From: Verrucomicrobiota bacterium
Lineage (GTDB): Bacteria; Verrucomicrobiota; Verrucomicrobiia; Verrucomicrobiales; Verrucomicrobiaceae
Direction: 5' to 3'
Assembly (NCBI GenBank): GCA_026397715.1
Contig: JAPLUN010000414.1
Coordinates: 1 to 64,000, forward strand
DNA length: 64,000 nucleotides
Shown: positions 54,700 to 63,500 of the stretch, piece after piece
How positions within the stretch are numbered: the stretch's first letter is position 1
Layout: each line of letters starts with the position of its first letter
Translations under genes and position numbers: made by a program
The notes under the pieces: model-generated
Database searches by the model: none
The model's input: the letters and a program-made list of their open reading frames with translations, nothing else
What the model was told of the DNA's origin: nothing

Positions 54700-55212
54700 T
54701 CACGGCGTCAAAATGAGGGAAGCATAGTCATGGTTCCCGTAGTTGATGAGCAGTATTATTGCCCCAAACGCGAGACCAGCACCCACAAACATCAGACTTA
54801 CAACCAGAGGAAGGGCGCTAACGCTGATGAACTGGCTCGCGAGATATGATCGAGACGGGTCGTTCGGGTGATAGCAGACTTTGACGATTGAACGAGGACT
54901 GAGGCGATTGAGCAGTTCCTCGTGTGACTCGTGATGCCAGTCAGCGACATAGGTCGGGTGAATCCGGGTTCCGGTGAAGGTGCGGCCCTCTGCGACATAC
55001 TCATAACTTACTTTCACTTCATAACTCGTCCCGCGTCTATTTCCAGGGTTCGACTCCATCGAGGAGTTGGTGATGCGGCCTGAGGTCGTGGGCCATGATG
55101 AAACGAAAAATCTCTCCACATGTTCTCGCGCAGAGCGAAACGAAAGCCATCCGCCAGCGATCACGCAGACCAAAGGCAGAAAGAGAAACAGGACGGGTAT
55201 TTTCTGAGTCAT
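54700..55212 (-). CDS. DUF3592 membrane protein
   Basis: A 170-residue protein from the ATG at 55212 (MTQKIPVLFLFLPLVC). Two membrane segments flank an extracytoplasmic loop: about 5-24 and 130-155. The loop has GRTFTGTRIHP and KVCYHPNDPSRSYL, the C..P.DP pattern of DUF3592 proteins, whose function is unknown. An in-frame ATG at 55308, inside repeat R1, would add 32 residues encoded by the repeat. Base composition is more AT-rich than genes outside the 54.7-58 kb island, so acquisition is likely. It is the last gene of the island. Confidence 0.75.
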   Translation of the reverse strand: MTQKIPVLFLFLPLVCVIAGGWLSFRSAREHVERFFVSSWPTTSGRITNSSMESNPGNRRGTSYEVKVSYEYVAEGRTFTGTRIHPTYVADWHHESHEELLNRLSPRSIVKVCYHPNDPSRSYLASQFISVSALPLVVSLMFVGAGLAFGAIILLINYGNHDYASLILTP

Positions 55213-55226
55213 TGATGGCGCTGTAA

Positions 55227-55310
55227 GTTGGCGGATGCTTCGGATCAATCGAGGAAGAGCGGGTGTCGTCGATGACACGACAAATGCCATACGCACCGTT
55301 GCCTGCATCT
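55227..55310 (-). repeat. Dispersed cassette-border repeat, copy R1
   Basis: An 84-base sequence between the DUF3806-like gene and the DUF3592 gene. It shares with R2 and R3 the minus-strand core GATGCAGGC..CG..CGTATGGCAT and the end GATCCGAAGC..CGCC(T)AAC. The minus strand also keeps an open frame starting Met-Gln-Ala-Thr at 55308 which here runs in frame into the DUF3592 gene. Confidence 0.85.
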
Positions 55311-55351
55311 GGTTTGGTTCGTCCTTATGGGGCCGATGATCTGCTCTGTGT

Positions 55352-55807
55352 TCATGACTGTGGCCTAGCTTTGCCCCAATCTCGACGAATCTGTTCAACC
55401 TGGCCCATGATCTGAGGAAAAGCATCCTCTAAGAAGTCGGTGGTGCGGCTCTCCCAACGTTTCGAGACGAAATCCGCTGGATAAACAAGCACATCTCCTC
55501 GGTCTGGTAGTGCTCGAACAGCTAAATCGGTGCCCCAGTCATCGGTAGAGATGCACCACTCAAAGTCTCCGGTCTGAGTCAGGATAAGCCCAAACGGAAT
55601 CCCAACACTGTTAATGGCGTGGTTAATCTCGTCGATATCCTCTGGCGAGGTCGCAATCCACGAACTCCATGCGGAATCAAGTGCAGCAAGGTCAGTCGTC
55701 GAATGCTCTGGCGAGTATCGCTGCACAAATTCACGACCAGCCGCAAGCTGAGCATCAATCCACTCTCGCTCAGCCTGAGTAATCTGCTGGAAACGTGGTG
55801 GCTTCAT
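55352..55807 (-). CDS. DUF3806-like hypothetical protein
   Basis: A 151-residue soluble acidic protein. Residues about 50-135, with GIPFGLILTQTGDFEW, ALPDRGDVLVYPADFVSKRWE, match the pattern of DUF3806 proteins (GxxFGxxLxxxxxxxW ... xYPxxfVxKR). DUF3806 proteins appear in mobile or toxin-immunity-like contexts, which is only suggestive. The gene's start overlaps, in the ATGA fashion at 55804-55807, the end of the short frame carried by repeat R2. It has repeats on both sides, so it looks like a single-gene cassette. Confidence 0.72.
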   Translation of the reverse strand: MKPPRFQQITQAEREWIDAQLAAGREFVQRYSPEHSTTDLAALDSAWSSWIATSPEDIDEINHAINSVGIPFGLILTQTGDFEWCISTDDWGTDLAVRALPDRGDVLVYPADFVSKRWESRTTDFLEDAFPQIMGQVEQIRRDWGKARPQS

Positions 55808-55831
55808 GGCTTCTGACGAGTGATGCTGTTA

Positions 55832-55915
55832 GTTAGGCGAACGCTTCGGATCAGGCGACGGAGAGCGGAAGGCACCAATGCCATGACAGATGCCATACTG
55901 GCCGGAGCCTGCATT
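55832..55915 (-). repeat. Dispersed cassette-border repeat, copy R2
   Basis: An 84-base copy between the membrane-protein gene ending at 55935 and the DUF3806-like gene. On the minus strand its frame from the ATG at 55914 encodes a 36-residue peptide (MQAPASMASV... ending RQKP) whose TGA overlaps the ATG of the next gene at 55807. The + strand starts GTTAGGC, the only one of the three copies to match an integron core (GTTRRRY). Confidence 0.85.
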
Positions 55916-55934
55916 CCTTTTTTCGGCTTCCTGG

Positions 55935-56597
55935 TTACAAGATGGCACGAGTTTTGAGCAGTTTGCGAAATACCACCACATGCCCAAGCAGTGCGGCGGT
56001 CACGAGGACCGAAGGCAGCCACACATACGGGAATCTCGCGACCCAGATGTTGTCTGGATGAAAGACCTGAAACGCCGTTGGAAAGCTGAGCGCAGCCACC
56101 AGCACCACCCACAGCAGCAGGCCGAGTCCCATCGTGTTCCAGGCGAACACCATTGCCCGTGGAACGCGGCTCGCAAAGGGAGCGATGATCAGGGCGGTCA
56201 CTCCGGTCAGGATGTCAAAATTCATGCCGCTCCATGTCATCTGCGGCGGCGCAAGACCCAGGGTGCTGGAACGATGAATGAGAATCTCCACCACGATCCG
56301 AAAGCTCTGAAAGCCGACCAGCCAGCTCACTGGCAGTGATGCGATGCGATGGCCCGCACTGGAAAACCCCAGCCAGAGGGTCAAAGCACAGCCACTGAGA
56401 ATGAGCAAACCTATCGGCGGCGGAACAGTGGCAAACCTGAGCAAGACACCCGACTTGGCAAGCAGGGCGGCCAAAAGCACCCAAACGCAGATCCCTGCAC
56501 TCACCCAGGCAGATCGTGTGGCAGCCGCGACCACAATGGCGACGATGACCGCAAGGACGGCGAATCCAGACTCGACGAGGAAGCTTAAGTCATTCAC
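55935..56597 (-). CDS. Hypothetical multi-pass membrane protein
   Basis: A 220-residue integral membrane protein with about six membrane segments (roughly 8-25, 30-48, 60-78, 90-107, 130-150, 160-180, 190-212). No family recognised; the pattern of small hydrophobic proteins with a WLVGFQSFRIVVE segment recurs in environmental genomes. It overlaps the VOC gene by 4 bases, so the pair is coupled. R2 follows it. Confidence 0.68.
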   Translation of the reverse strand: MNDLSFLVESGFAVLAVIVAIVVAAATRSAWVSAGICVWVLLAALLAKSGVLLRFATVPPPIGLLILSGCALTLWLGFSSAGHRIASLPVSWLVGFQSFRIVVEILIHRSSTLGLAPPQMTWSGMNFDILTGVTALIIAPFASRVPRAMVFAWNTMGLGLLLWVVLVAALSFPTAFQVFHPDNIWVARFPYVWLPSVLVTAALLGHVVVFRKLLKTRAIL

Positions 56598-56989
56598 GGC
56601 GTCTCCGTCGTGTGAAACAAATTCCAGGCGTGGCCATCGGGATCCAGGAAGCTGTGCTGATACATGAAGCCGTGATCTTCTGCTTCTTCGACCGTCGTGC
56701 CTCCGGCGGCCACGGCTTTCCGAACCAGATCGTCAATTTCGGTCCGGCTGGAGCAATGGAGGCAGTTCAGAACTTCCAGGTACTTGGAAGTGTCGCATAG
56801 GGCTCGCGGTGAGAACGTGGTGAACACCGACTCCTCCGAAAGCATGAGGTGAATGGTTTCGCTCATGATGATGCAGACATGCTTCTCTCCGCTCATGCCC
56901 TCATTGACGGTGAAGCCAAGGGCTGTGTAAAACGCTCGTGCTCGAGATACATCCTTGGTGGAAAGGTGAACAACAATGGCGCGAATCAT
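56594..56989 (-). CDS. Glyoxalase/VOC superfamily protein
   Basis: A 131-residue VOC protein. The N-terminal half has FYTALGFTVNEGMSG and VCIIMSETIHLMLSEE, the C-terminal half GFMYQHSFLDPDGHAWNLF, where Asp-Pro-Asp-Gly-His is the usual end signature of glyoxalase-like folds. Metal-binding residues are only partly clear. These proteins serve as dioxygenases, resistance proteins or isomerases; function here is unknown. It shares a transcript with the overlapping membrane protein. The island's base composition again differs from the flanks. Confidence 0.85.
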   Translation of the reverse strand: MIRAIVVHLSTKDVSRARAFYTALGFTVNEGMSGEKHVCIIMSETIHLMLSEESVFTTFSPRALCDTSKYLEVLNCLHCSSRTEIDDLVRKAVAAGGTTVEEAEDHGFMYQHSFLDPDGHAWNLFHTTETP

Positions 56990-57046
56990 GGTGTGGCTGA
57001 ATTAGTTTGGGGCGAAAACCAACGCAAAAGGATCGAGTGCCGGTTC

Positions 57047-57460
57047 TCACGTGAATGGTATGGGAGTCACTGTTGGGCGTGTGTAGCCAAGGATGAAAAA
57101 TGAACTGTCGGTCTCTTTGAAAGTGGCACGTGCTTCTTCCAGGGAACGTCGAATCTCATCCGAATGGTCAAGAACGCTGCACTGAACAAGTCTACCCATG
57201 TGCCGCCGTTCACATCGCTCAATCTCCACCCACTCAACAAACTTCAGTTCTTCCGGGCCGCCGGAAGCCTCGACGTAATGCGGATGTGGTTGCCAAAGTC
57301 CTGTCTGCCAACCCGTAGGCTCAGCCACGTCGATGAATTTGATGCGCTTGTGGCACGGGAAACTTTGAATCAGAGGCATCAGCCGCTGCCACTTTGTGTT
57401 GCTGGACACACTGCAAAGGCCTTCTCTTTCAGCGATACGGGTAGCTAGGTCCTCGGTCAT
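57047..57460 (-). CDS. Hypothetical protein, DUF6678-like
   Basis: A 137-residue protein with WQTGLWQPHPHYVEASGGPEELKFVEWVEIERCERRHMGRL, a segment I associate with the small DUF6678-type family of unknown function (split across the motif here). The start region overlaps by 32 bases the short frame in repeat R3 that begins at 57572. No repeat lies between this gene and the VOC gene, so 55935-57460 may be one three-gene cassette. Confidence 0.65.
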   Translation of the reverse strand: MTEDLATRIAEREGLCSVSSNTKWQRLMPLIQSFPCHKRIKFIDVAEPTGWQTGLWQPHPHYVEASGGPEELKFVEWVEIERCERRHMGRLVQCSVLDHSDEIRRSLEEARATFKETDSSFFILGYTRPTVTPIPFT

Positions 57461-57479
57461 GGCGATCTAAGGGTTCGCA

Positions 57480-57575
57480 GTTAGCATATAGGCTTCGGAC
57501 TTCTCGCATGGAGCGACAGCGAGCAGGAAGCAGCGATGACACGACAGATGCCATACGAGCCGTTGCCTGCATCCG
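57480..57575 (-). repeat. Dispersed cassette-border repeat, copy R3
   Basis: A 96-base copy before the DUF6678-like gene. On the minus strand it contains GATGCAGGCAACGGC and CGTATGGCATCTGTC, nearly identical to R1. The open frame from 57572 begins MQATARMASVVSS and stops at 57429, 32 bases inside the following gene. The distal part diverges from R1 and R2. Confidence 0.85.
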
Positions 57576-57587
57576 TTTTATTCGGCT

Positions 57588-57950
57588 TCATTTCCGTGCA
57601 CCAGTCTTGTATAAATGATCAAGGCAGTAAACAACTCCCCTGATTCGTGGTTTGTGACATTCAGCCCATATGCATTCGCCACCCTCTTCACCGCCTCGGG
57701 ATCGGCGAAGAAGTTCTTTTCTCTTCGATTCTGACTCCTCCCTCGACCAGCCTTCCCGGTCTTTAACTCTGCTGGCGACCTGGTCATGATACTTATCCCA
57801 TTCATCGATTGCCCAGAGAGTGCCGCAATCGGCGCATTCGAATAATCGCTTCCAGTCCGCCATATCCAATTGGTGGAGTGCCTTCTGAAACCCATCGGGT
57901 GCGTTCTCAATAAAGAATGCGTTCTCAAGGCTGTGGCATTGGCATGACAT
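57588..57950 (-). CDS. Hypothetical Cys-rich protein
   Basis: A 120-residue protein from the ATG at 57950 (MSCQCHSLENAFF); an ATG at 57983 would overlap the DapA-like gene. It has Cys pairs (CQC, CADC, then C and C.. near the end), which may bind zinc: LFECADCGTLW resembles a zinc ribbon knuckle. No family recognised. It is the first gene of the island and is followed by repeat R3. Confidence 0.65.
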   Translation of the reverse strand: MSCQCHSLENAFFIENAPDGFQKALHQLDMADWKRLFECADCGTLWAIDEWDKYHDQVASRVKDREGWSREESESKRKELLRRSRGGEEGGECIWAECHKPRIRGVVYCLDHLYKTGARK

Positions 57951-57970
57951 CGTGGATTTAAAGGAGAAAC

Positions 57971-58990
57971 TCACCTCAGCCACTCATCCCGATGCGCTGC
58001 CACAAACGCATCATCATTCAAATGCGGATAGGCGCGATAGACGCGGTCGATTTCTTCGAGCTGGCCGGGGCTGAGGGATTCGTGTTCATCGAGGCACCAG
58101 AGGCCTTCGAGGAGGCCTTGGCGGCGGAGGACTTCGTGGAGGCCGGCGATGCAGCCGTGGTAGGCGTTGGCGGCGTCGAAGAAGGCGGCGTTGGTGTCGG
58201 TGACTTCGATGCCGAGACGTAGCAGGTCGGAGGTAGCTTCGGCGTTGCGGCATTGCTCCAGTAGTTGCACGGCGCGCTGGGTCCAGACGGACCAGTGGCC
58301 GAGGAGGCCGCCGACGATGCGGCGCTCTTTTCCGGCGAAGCGGTAGGGGGTGAGAAAGTCGGCGACGATGTTGTCGTCGTTGCCGGTGTAGAGGGCGATG
58401 TCATCGCGCCCGGCCTCCATGACGGCGCGCACGACGTCGAGGGTTTGATAACGGTTGAAGGGGGCCATCTTGATGGCGACGACGTTTTCGATCTCGGCGA
58501 AGCGACGCCAGAATGAGTAGGGCAGCACGCGGCCGCCAACGCTGGGCTGCAGATAGAAACCGACGATGGGCAGCACCTCGGCCACGGCGCGGCAGTGTGC
58601 GATGAGTTCATCCTCTGTGGCGGTGCGTAGCGCGCCGAGGCTCAGCAGTCCGGCGTGGTAGCCGAGCTCGTGCAGCAGCGAGGCCTCTGCGACTGCCTGC
58701 GATGTGGCACCGCAGATACCGCCGATACGGACGAGGGGTGTGGCTGCGCGGTCCATTTCTTCCTTCGCGAGTTCGAGCACCGGTTTGAACAGGCCGAATT
58801 GTGGATCGCGAATCGCGAACTGCGTGGTGTGCACGCCGACGGCGAGTCCGCCGACTCCGGCGGCGATGTAGTAGCGTGCCAGCGCGCGCTGCCGCCGTTC
58901 ATCGAGCTTGCGGTTTGAGGTCAGGGCGAGCGGATGGGCGGGGATGGCGATGCCGTGCTGGAGCGGGGAGCGAAAGTCGAAGTTGTTCAT
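57971..58990 (-). CDS. Dihydrodipicolinate synthase-like aldolase
   Basis: A 339-residue DapA-superfamily TIM-barrel protein from the ATG at 58990 (MNNFDFRSPLQHG). The Schiff-base Lys is probably in NVVAIKMAPFNRYQ and the substrate-binding YTGNDD follows. The family includes dihydrodipicolinate synthase, N-acetylneuraminate lyase and KDG aldolase; this one is long and lacks some lysine-pathway residues as far as can be seen, so sugar-acid aldolase is possible. It is divergent from the SGNH hydrolase, with 48 bases between starts, suggesting linked control. Confidence 0.82.
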   Translation of the reverse strand: MNNFDFRSPLQHGIAIPAHPLALTSNRKLDERRQRALARYYIAAGVGGLAVGVHTTQFAIRDPQFGLFKPVLELAKEEMDRAATPLVRIGGICGATSQAVAEASLLHELGYHAGLLSLGALRTATEDELIAHCRAVAEVLPIVGFYLQPSVGGRVLPYSFWRRFAEIENVVAIKMAPFNRYQTLDVVRAVMEAGRDDIALYTGNDDNIVADFLTPYRFAGKERRIVGGLLGHWSVWTQRAVQLLEQCRNAEATSDLLRLGIEVTDTNAAFFDAANAYHGCIAGLHEVLRRQGLLEGLWCLDEHESLSPGQLEEIDRVYRAYPHLNDDAFVAAHRDEWLR

Positions 58991-59038
58991 GAAATTTTGC
59001 TTCGCATGCTGAGGGCTCAACCTTTCAACCGAGTCCTT

Positions 59039-60319
59039 ATGCTGCGCCACTTCCTGTTTCTGCTTTTTGCCACCGCCACCTTTGCCGCGGATGAATTCCC
59101 CCTCGTGCCCGCGCAGAGGTGCCATCCACGCAACGGACTGCCAAACTTCTTTGCCAAGGCGAACACGGCGGGTGCGGAGATCAAGATCGGCTACCTCGGT
59201 GGGTCCATTACTGCCCAGAACGGCTGGCGTCCCATGACCCTGAACTGCTTTCAAAAGATTTATCCAAAAGCAAAGTTTAGTGAGATCAATGCGGCCATCG
59301 GTGGCACGGGCTCAGACCTGGGTGTGTTTCGTTTGAACCAGGACGTGCTGGATCACAAGCCGGACCTGTTGTTCGTCGAGTTCGCGGTGAATGATGGCGG
59401 TGCGTCGCCGGAGCAGATCTTCCGCTGCATGGAGGGCATCGTGCGCCAGACCTGGAAGGCGTTGCCGGAATGCGACATCTGCTTCGTCTACACTCTGACC
59501 GAAGCGCTCGCGCCAGCGATGCTGGAAGGGAAATTTCAACGCTCCGCGAGTGCGATGGAGAAGATTGCCGATCACTACGGCATCCCGACGATTCACATGG
59601 GCATGGAAGTGGCGAAGCTGGCGAAGGAAGGCAAGATGGTGTGGAAGGCGAAGCTGCCGAAGACGGACGAGGAGAAGAAGGCGCTCGAAGGAAAATTCGT
59701 TTTTGCGCCGGACGGCGTGCATCCGCATCCTGAAACCGGACATGAATTGTACCTTGAGGCAATTGTGATGTCTCAGGATGAGATTGAAGCCGCCTCGAAA
59801 AAGACCGGCCCACATGTGCTGGGCGCACCCTTCATCGCTACCAATTACGAGCAGGCCAAGCTGCTGCCGATCAGTGCTGCGACGCTGTCGAAGGGATTCA
59901 CGCTGCTGGATCCGAAGACGGATGATTTCGGCAAACGCTGGGCTAATCGCATGACTTCGCTGCACAAAGGTTCACAGCCCGGCGAGACGATCAGCTTCAA
60001 GTTCAAAGGCACGCGCTGCTCCATCTATGACATCATCGGTCCGGACTGCGGGCAGGTCAGTGTGACGCTGGATGATCAGCCCGCGAAGATCGTGCCGCGC
60101 TTTGATGCGTACTGCACCTACCACCGCCTCAGCGCGCTGGTGATCGGCAGTGACCTCGAAGACAAGGTGCATACCGTGAAGATCGAGATCGATGCGAAGC
60201 AGCCGGACAAGGCGACGATCCTCGCGAAGAACGGTAACAAGATCGACAAGCCGGAGCGCTTTGATGCCACGGCCTTTTATCCGGGTGCTATCCTGCTGGT
60301 GGGCGAGCTGGTGCCGTAA
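59039..60319 (+). CDS. Secreted SGNH/GDSL hydrolase
   Basis: A 426-residue protein from the ATG at 59039, with a signal peptide (MLRHFLFLLFATATFAADE). The SGNH blocks are IGYLGGSITAQ (block I Ser), GGTGSDLG (block II Gly), FVEFAVNDGG (block III Asn) and DGVHPHPETGH (block V Asp/His). A C-terminal beta-rich domain (about 300-425) with TISFKFKGTRC follows. Such enzymes often remove acetyl groups from polysaccharides. It is divergent from the DapA-like gene and may act with it in using a sugar polymer. Confidence 0.88.
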   Translation: MLRHFLFLLFATATFAADEFPLVPAQRCHPRNGLPNFFAKANTAGAEIKIGYLGGSITAQNGWRPMTLNCFQKIYPKAKFSEINAAIGGTGSDLGVFRLNQDVLDHKPDLLFVEFAVNDGGASPEQIFRCMEGIVRQTWKALPECDICFVYTLTEALAPAMLEGKFQRSASAMEKIADHYGIPTIHMGMEVAKLAKEGKMVWKAKLPKTDEEKKALEGKFVFAPDGVHPHPETGHELYLEAIVMSQDEIEAASKKTGPHVLGAPFIATNYEQAKLLPISAATLSKGFTLLDPKTDDFGKRWANRMTSLHKGSQPGETISFKFKGTRCSIYDIIGPDCGQVSVTLDDQPAKIVPRFDAYCTYHRLSALVIGSDLEDKVHTVKIEIDAKQPDKATILAKNGNKIDKPERFDATAFYPGAILLVGELVP

Positions 60320-60472
60320 GGTGGTCAGGTGGAATATCACTCGTTTTGCCGCAGACGTTCCCCACATCCTTTCCTTCTCCATAAGTGAATATTCCTCATG
60401 GATGAGGAGTTGGGTGAACCGCTGTTAAGAGTCGTTTAAACCCTGATTCATTACCGCGAAGAGAAGCAAGTC

Positions 60473-60497
60473 ATATTGTTATGAAAATAATAATATG
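60473..60497. promoter_or_regulatory. AT-rich inverted repeat before the kinase gene
   Basis: CATATTGTTATG ... AATAATATG has CATATT and AATATG arms 13 bases apart in the AT-rich 189-base gap before the kinase gene, 12 bases upstream of its start at 60509. A promoter or operator is possible. The gap also has the small perfect palindrome CCTCATGGATGAGG near 60393. Confidence 0.3.
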
Positions 60498-60508
60498 TCC
60501 TGTTTTCT

Positions 60509-63500
60509 ATGAGCCACGACCCTGCCCGCGTCGAGCAGCTCTTCAATGAAGCGCTCGAACGTGCAAACCACATTGAGCGCCATGTCTTTCTCACAGGAGC
60601 TTGTGGGAACGATACGGCGTTGTGGAATGAGGTCTGGGACCGTCTGCGCAATCACCCCGGCAATGCTGGCCAGCAGCGCCGCACGCGGGGGATCCGGGTG
60701 CCGAAAGCTCCTGGCCATGGGACCTTGGAAGAGAAGCCGGGGGACATGATCGGCCCTTACCGGCTGCTGCAAATCATTGAAGACAGCACGAACAGCACGA
60801 TGTGGATGGCGGAGCGAAACGCGCGCGTGGCGGAGTTCGTGACCATCAAGATCATCGCCGCAGGCGCGAATGACTTTTTGATCCGCTATGAAGCCCAGAA
60901 GCATGGGCTGGCGCTGCTGGATCACCCCGATATCGCCCGGCCGCACGCCTGTGGCATGACCCCCGGCGGCAGGCCCTACCTCGTCACGGAGCTGCTGCAT
61001 GGGACGCCCATCACCCAGTTTTGCGACGATCAAAAGCTCTCGCTGCTGACACGCGTTCGCTTGTTCATTCAGGTTTGTGATGCCATCCACCATGCCCACC
61101 AGAAAGGGGTTGTGCATGGAGATCTGCAGCCTTCCAACTTGCTCGTCCGATGGGGCGATCAAGGTCAGCCAGTGCTGAAGGTGACGGACTTTGGCATCGC
61201 CATGGCGATGAACCATGCCCTTGTCACACCCACGGGGCAGCTGCGGGCGCCTGCCGCCTACCTGTCTCCCGAGCACGTGGCCGCCAAGGCGATTGATGCA
61301 CGCACGGACATCTACTCGCTGGGCATGCTGCTGTATGAAATGATCACAGGACGGCTGCCAATTCCCACGCCCAGAGACGCGGCGGAGCACCTGAATGAGG
61401 TGAAGAAGGTGGTGTGTGAGACGCTTGTGGAAAAGCCGTCCGCCCTGCTTCGCTCTTTGCCGAAAGCACAGATCACCGGCCTCGCCCTGAACCGCAAGCT
61501 GGAGACCGCCACCTACCCCGAACTGCTGGAGCAGCATTTCGACTGGGTGGTGATGCGTGCCTTGGAAAAGCGGCCTGAAAGCCGGTACCCGAGCCTGGAT
61601 GCGATGGAGAATGACTTTCTACCCTACCTCAAGGAAGCGGCGGCTCAGGAAGAAAAGCCGGCAGTCCAGGGTACTGCGCTGGGCAGTTTCATCAGTGATC
61701 ACCGGGGATTGTTCGCTCTCGCGGCCATGCTGGTGCTGCTGGTGGCAGGCGGCATGGCAGTCATGGGCTGGCTGTTGGTGAAGGAGAAGCAGGAAGAGGT
61801 GCGCGTAACCGTCAAACAAAAGGCCGAGTCCTATTCCATGACCTCCCGCTTTCTGCAGGAGATGTTTGCCTTTTTGACGCCGGAAACTGTGAAGGGAAAA
61901 GACACCACGCTGGTGAAAGGCATGCTGGATGCGGCCGTCGAACACCTGGACGAACTGACCGACAATGCTGAGTCTGGAGCGCGGGCGCAGGAGACGATCG
62001 GGCTGACCTATCTGGCACTGTCAGAACCGCTGGATGCGCAAAAGCAGTTCCAGGGTGCCCTTGAGAAGCGCAAGCTGGCGCTCGGTGGTGCGCACCGAGA
62101 CACCCTGCGCTCCATGAGGCAGCTGGCGACAGCCATGGATGCCGAAGGACGGTATGTGGATGCGGAGACGCTGCTGCGCAGGACCTTGAGCGCCCAGCAA
62201 AAAGCACTGGGCCCGGACCACCCCGACACCTTTGTGACCATCACTGTGCTGGCGGCGGTTTGTGATGACCAAGAGAAACACCTGGAGGCCGAGACGTTGT
62301 TTCTCAATCTCTACCAGGTGCAGAAACGTGTGCTCGGCCCGGACCACCTCGATACTTTCGCGACCCTCGGCAATCTGGCGAATTCATACACTCAGCAGGG
62401 CAAGCATGCCGAGGCCATGAAACGACGTGGCGAGCAGGTGGATGGGATGCGCCGTGTGCTGGGTGCGAGTGATCCACGCACCCTCATCACGATGAACATT
62501 GCGGCCCAAGCCTGTGAGAAGGCGGGCATGCCATCGGACGCTGAGAAGCTGTATTTCGGCGCGCTGGAGGTTTTGAAAAAGTCGCTCGGAGCGGAGCACC
62601 CTGACACCTTGGTACAGGCAGATCAGGTGGCCCTGATGCTGGGACGCCGCGGGCGGCATGTGGAAGCGCTGAGGCTGCATCACGAATGCCTGGACGCCAA
62701 ACGTCGCATGCTCGGCCCGAAAGACCCGCAGACGCTGCTTTCGATGAAGAATCTGGCGAACGAGTATGAGGCGCAGGGTCGGCACGCCGAATCCGAAGCT
62801 TCCCAGCAGCAGGTGCTGGAGACCATGAAAACAGCCTTCCCCCCGGAGCATCCTGAAATCATCGCGCAGATGGACACCGTGGCCCAAGTCTATGACACCC
62901 ACGGGCGCTACGCCGAGGCCACGAAACTCCGGCAGGAATCTCTGGTGGTGAAACGGCGTGTGCTGGGCGCCACGCATGTGCAAACTCTGCGCTCCATGCA
63001 GCAGCTGGCCTCATCGCTCGATGCGGATGGCAAACATGCACAAGCCACCACGCTTCAGCTTGAGACGCTGGAAATCATGAAGACGGCCTACGGCCCGGGG
63101 GACCCTGATGTGCTGGCGCAGATGCATGCCATGGCGGCCATGCATGACCGGCATGGTGACCACGCGCAGGCTGAAAAGATTTACCAAGATCTGCTGCAGA
63201 TTCAGCAGCGCGTCCTTGGCTACGAACATGTGGAGACACTCGCCACGCTGTCCGGCCTGGCGGCAACGCAGCGGCATGCAGGCCGACTCGACGAGGCAGA
63301 GGCGCTGTATCAGCAGGTGCTGGATCTGCAGCGCAAGCGCACACCCGCAGACACCGCTGCGGTGGCCGCCGCCTCCGCAGACCTCGGGAGCTTGTGGCTG
63401 CAAACTGGACTCACCGCCAAGGCAGAACCGCTGCTTCGCGACTGCCTTGAGCAGTGCATCAAACACCAGCCTGAGCATTGGCTGCGCTTCAATGTCGAGA

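Noticed and set aside
54640-57580. Classical integron attC sites in the small-gene island
   Set aside because: Only R2 has a GTTRRRY core, paired RYYYAAC/GTTRRRY ends in the right order were not found, and a CCAGG...CCTGG hairpin with GGCGTTAG at 54641-54660 is too weak. The repeat is reported as cassette-like, not as attC.
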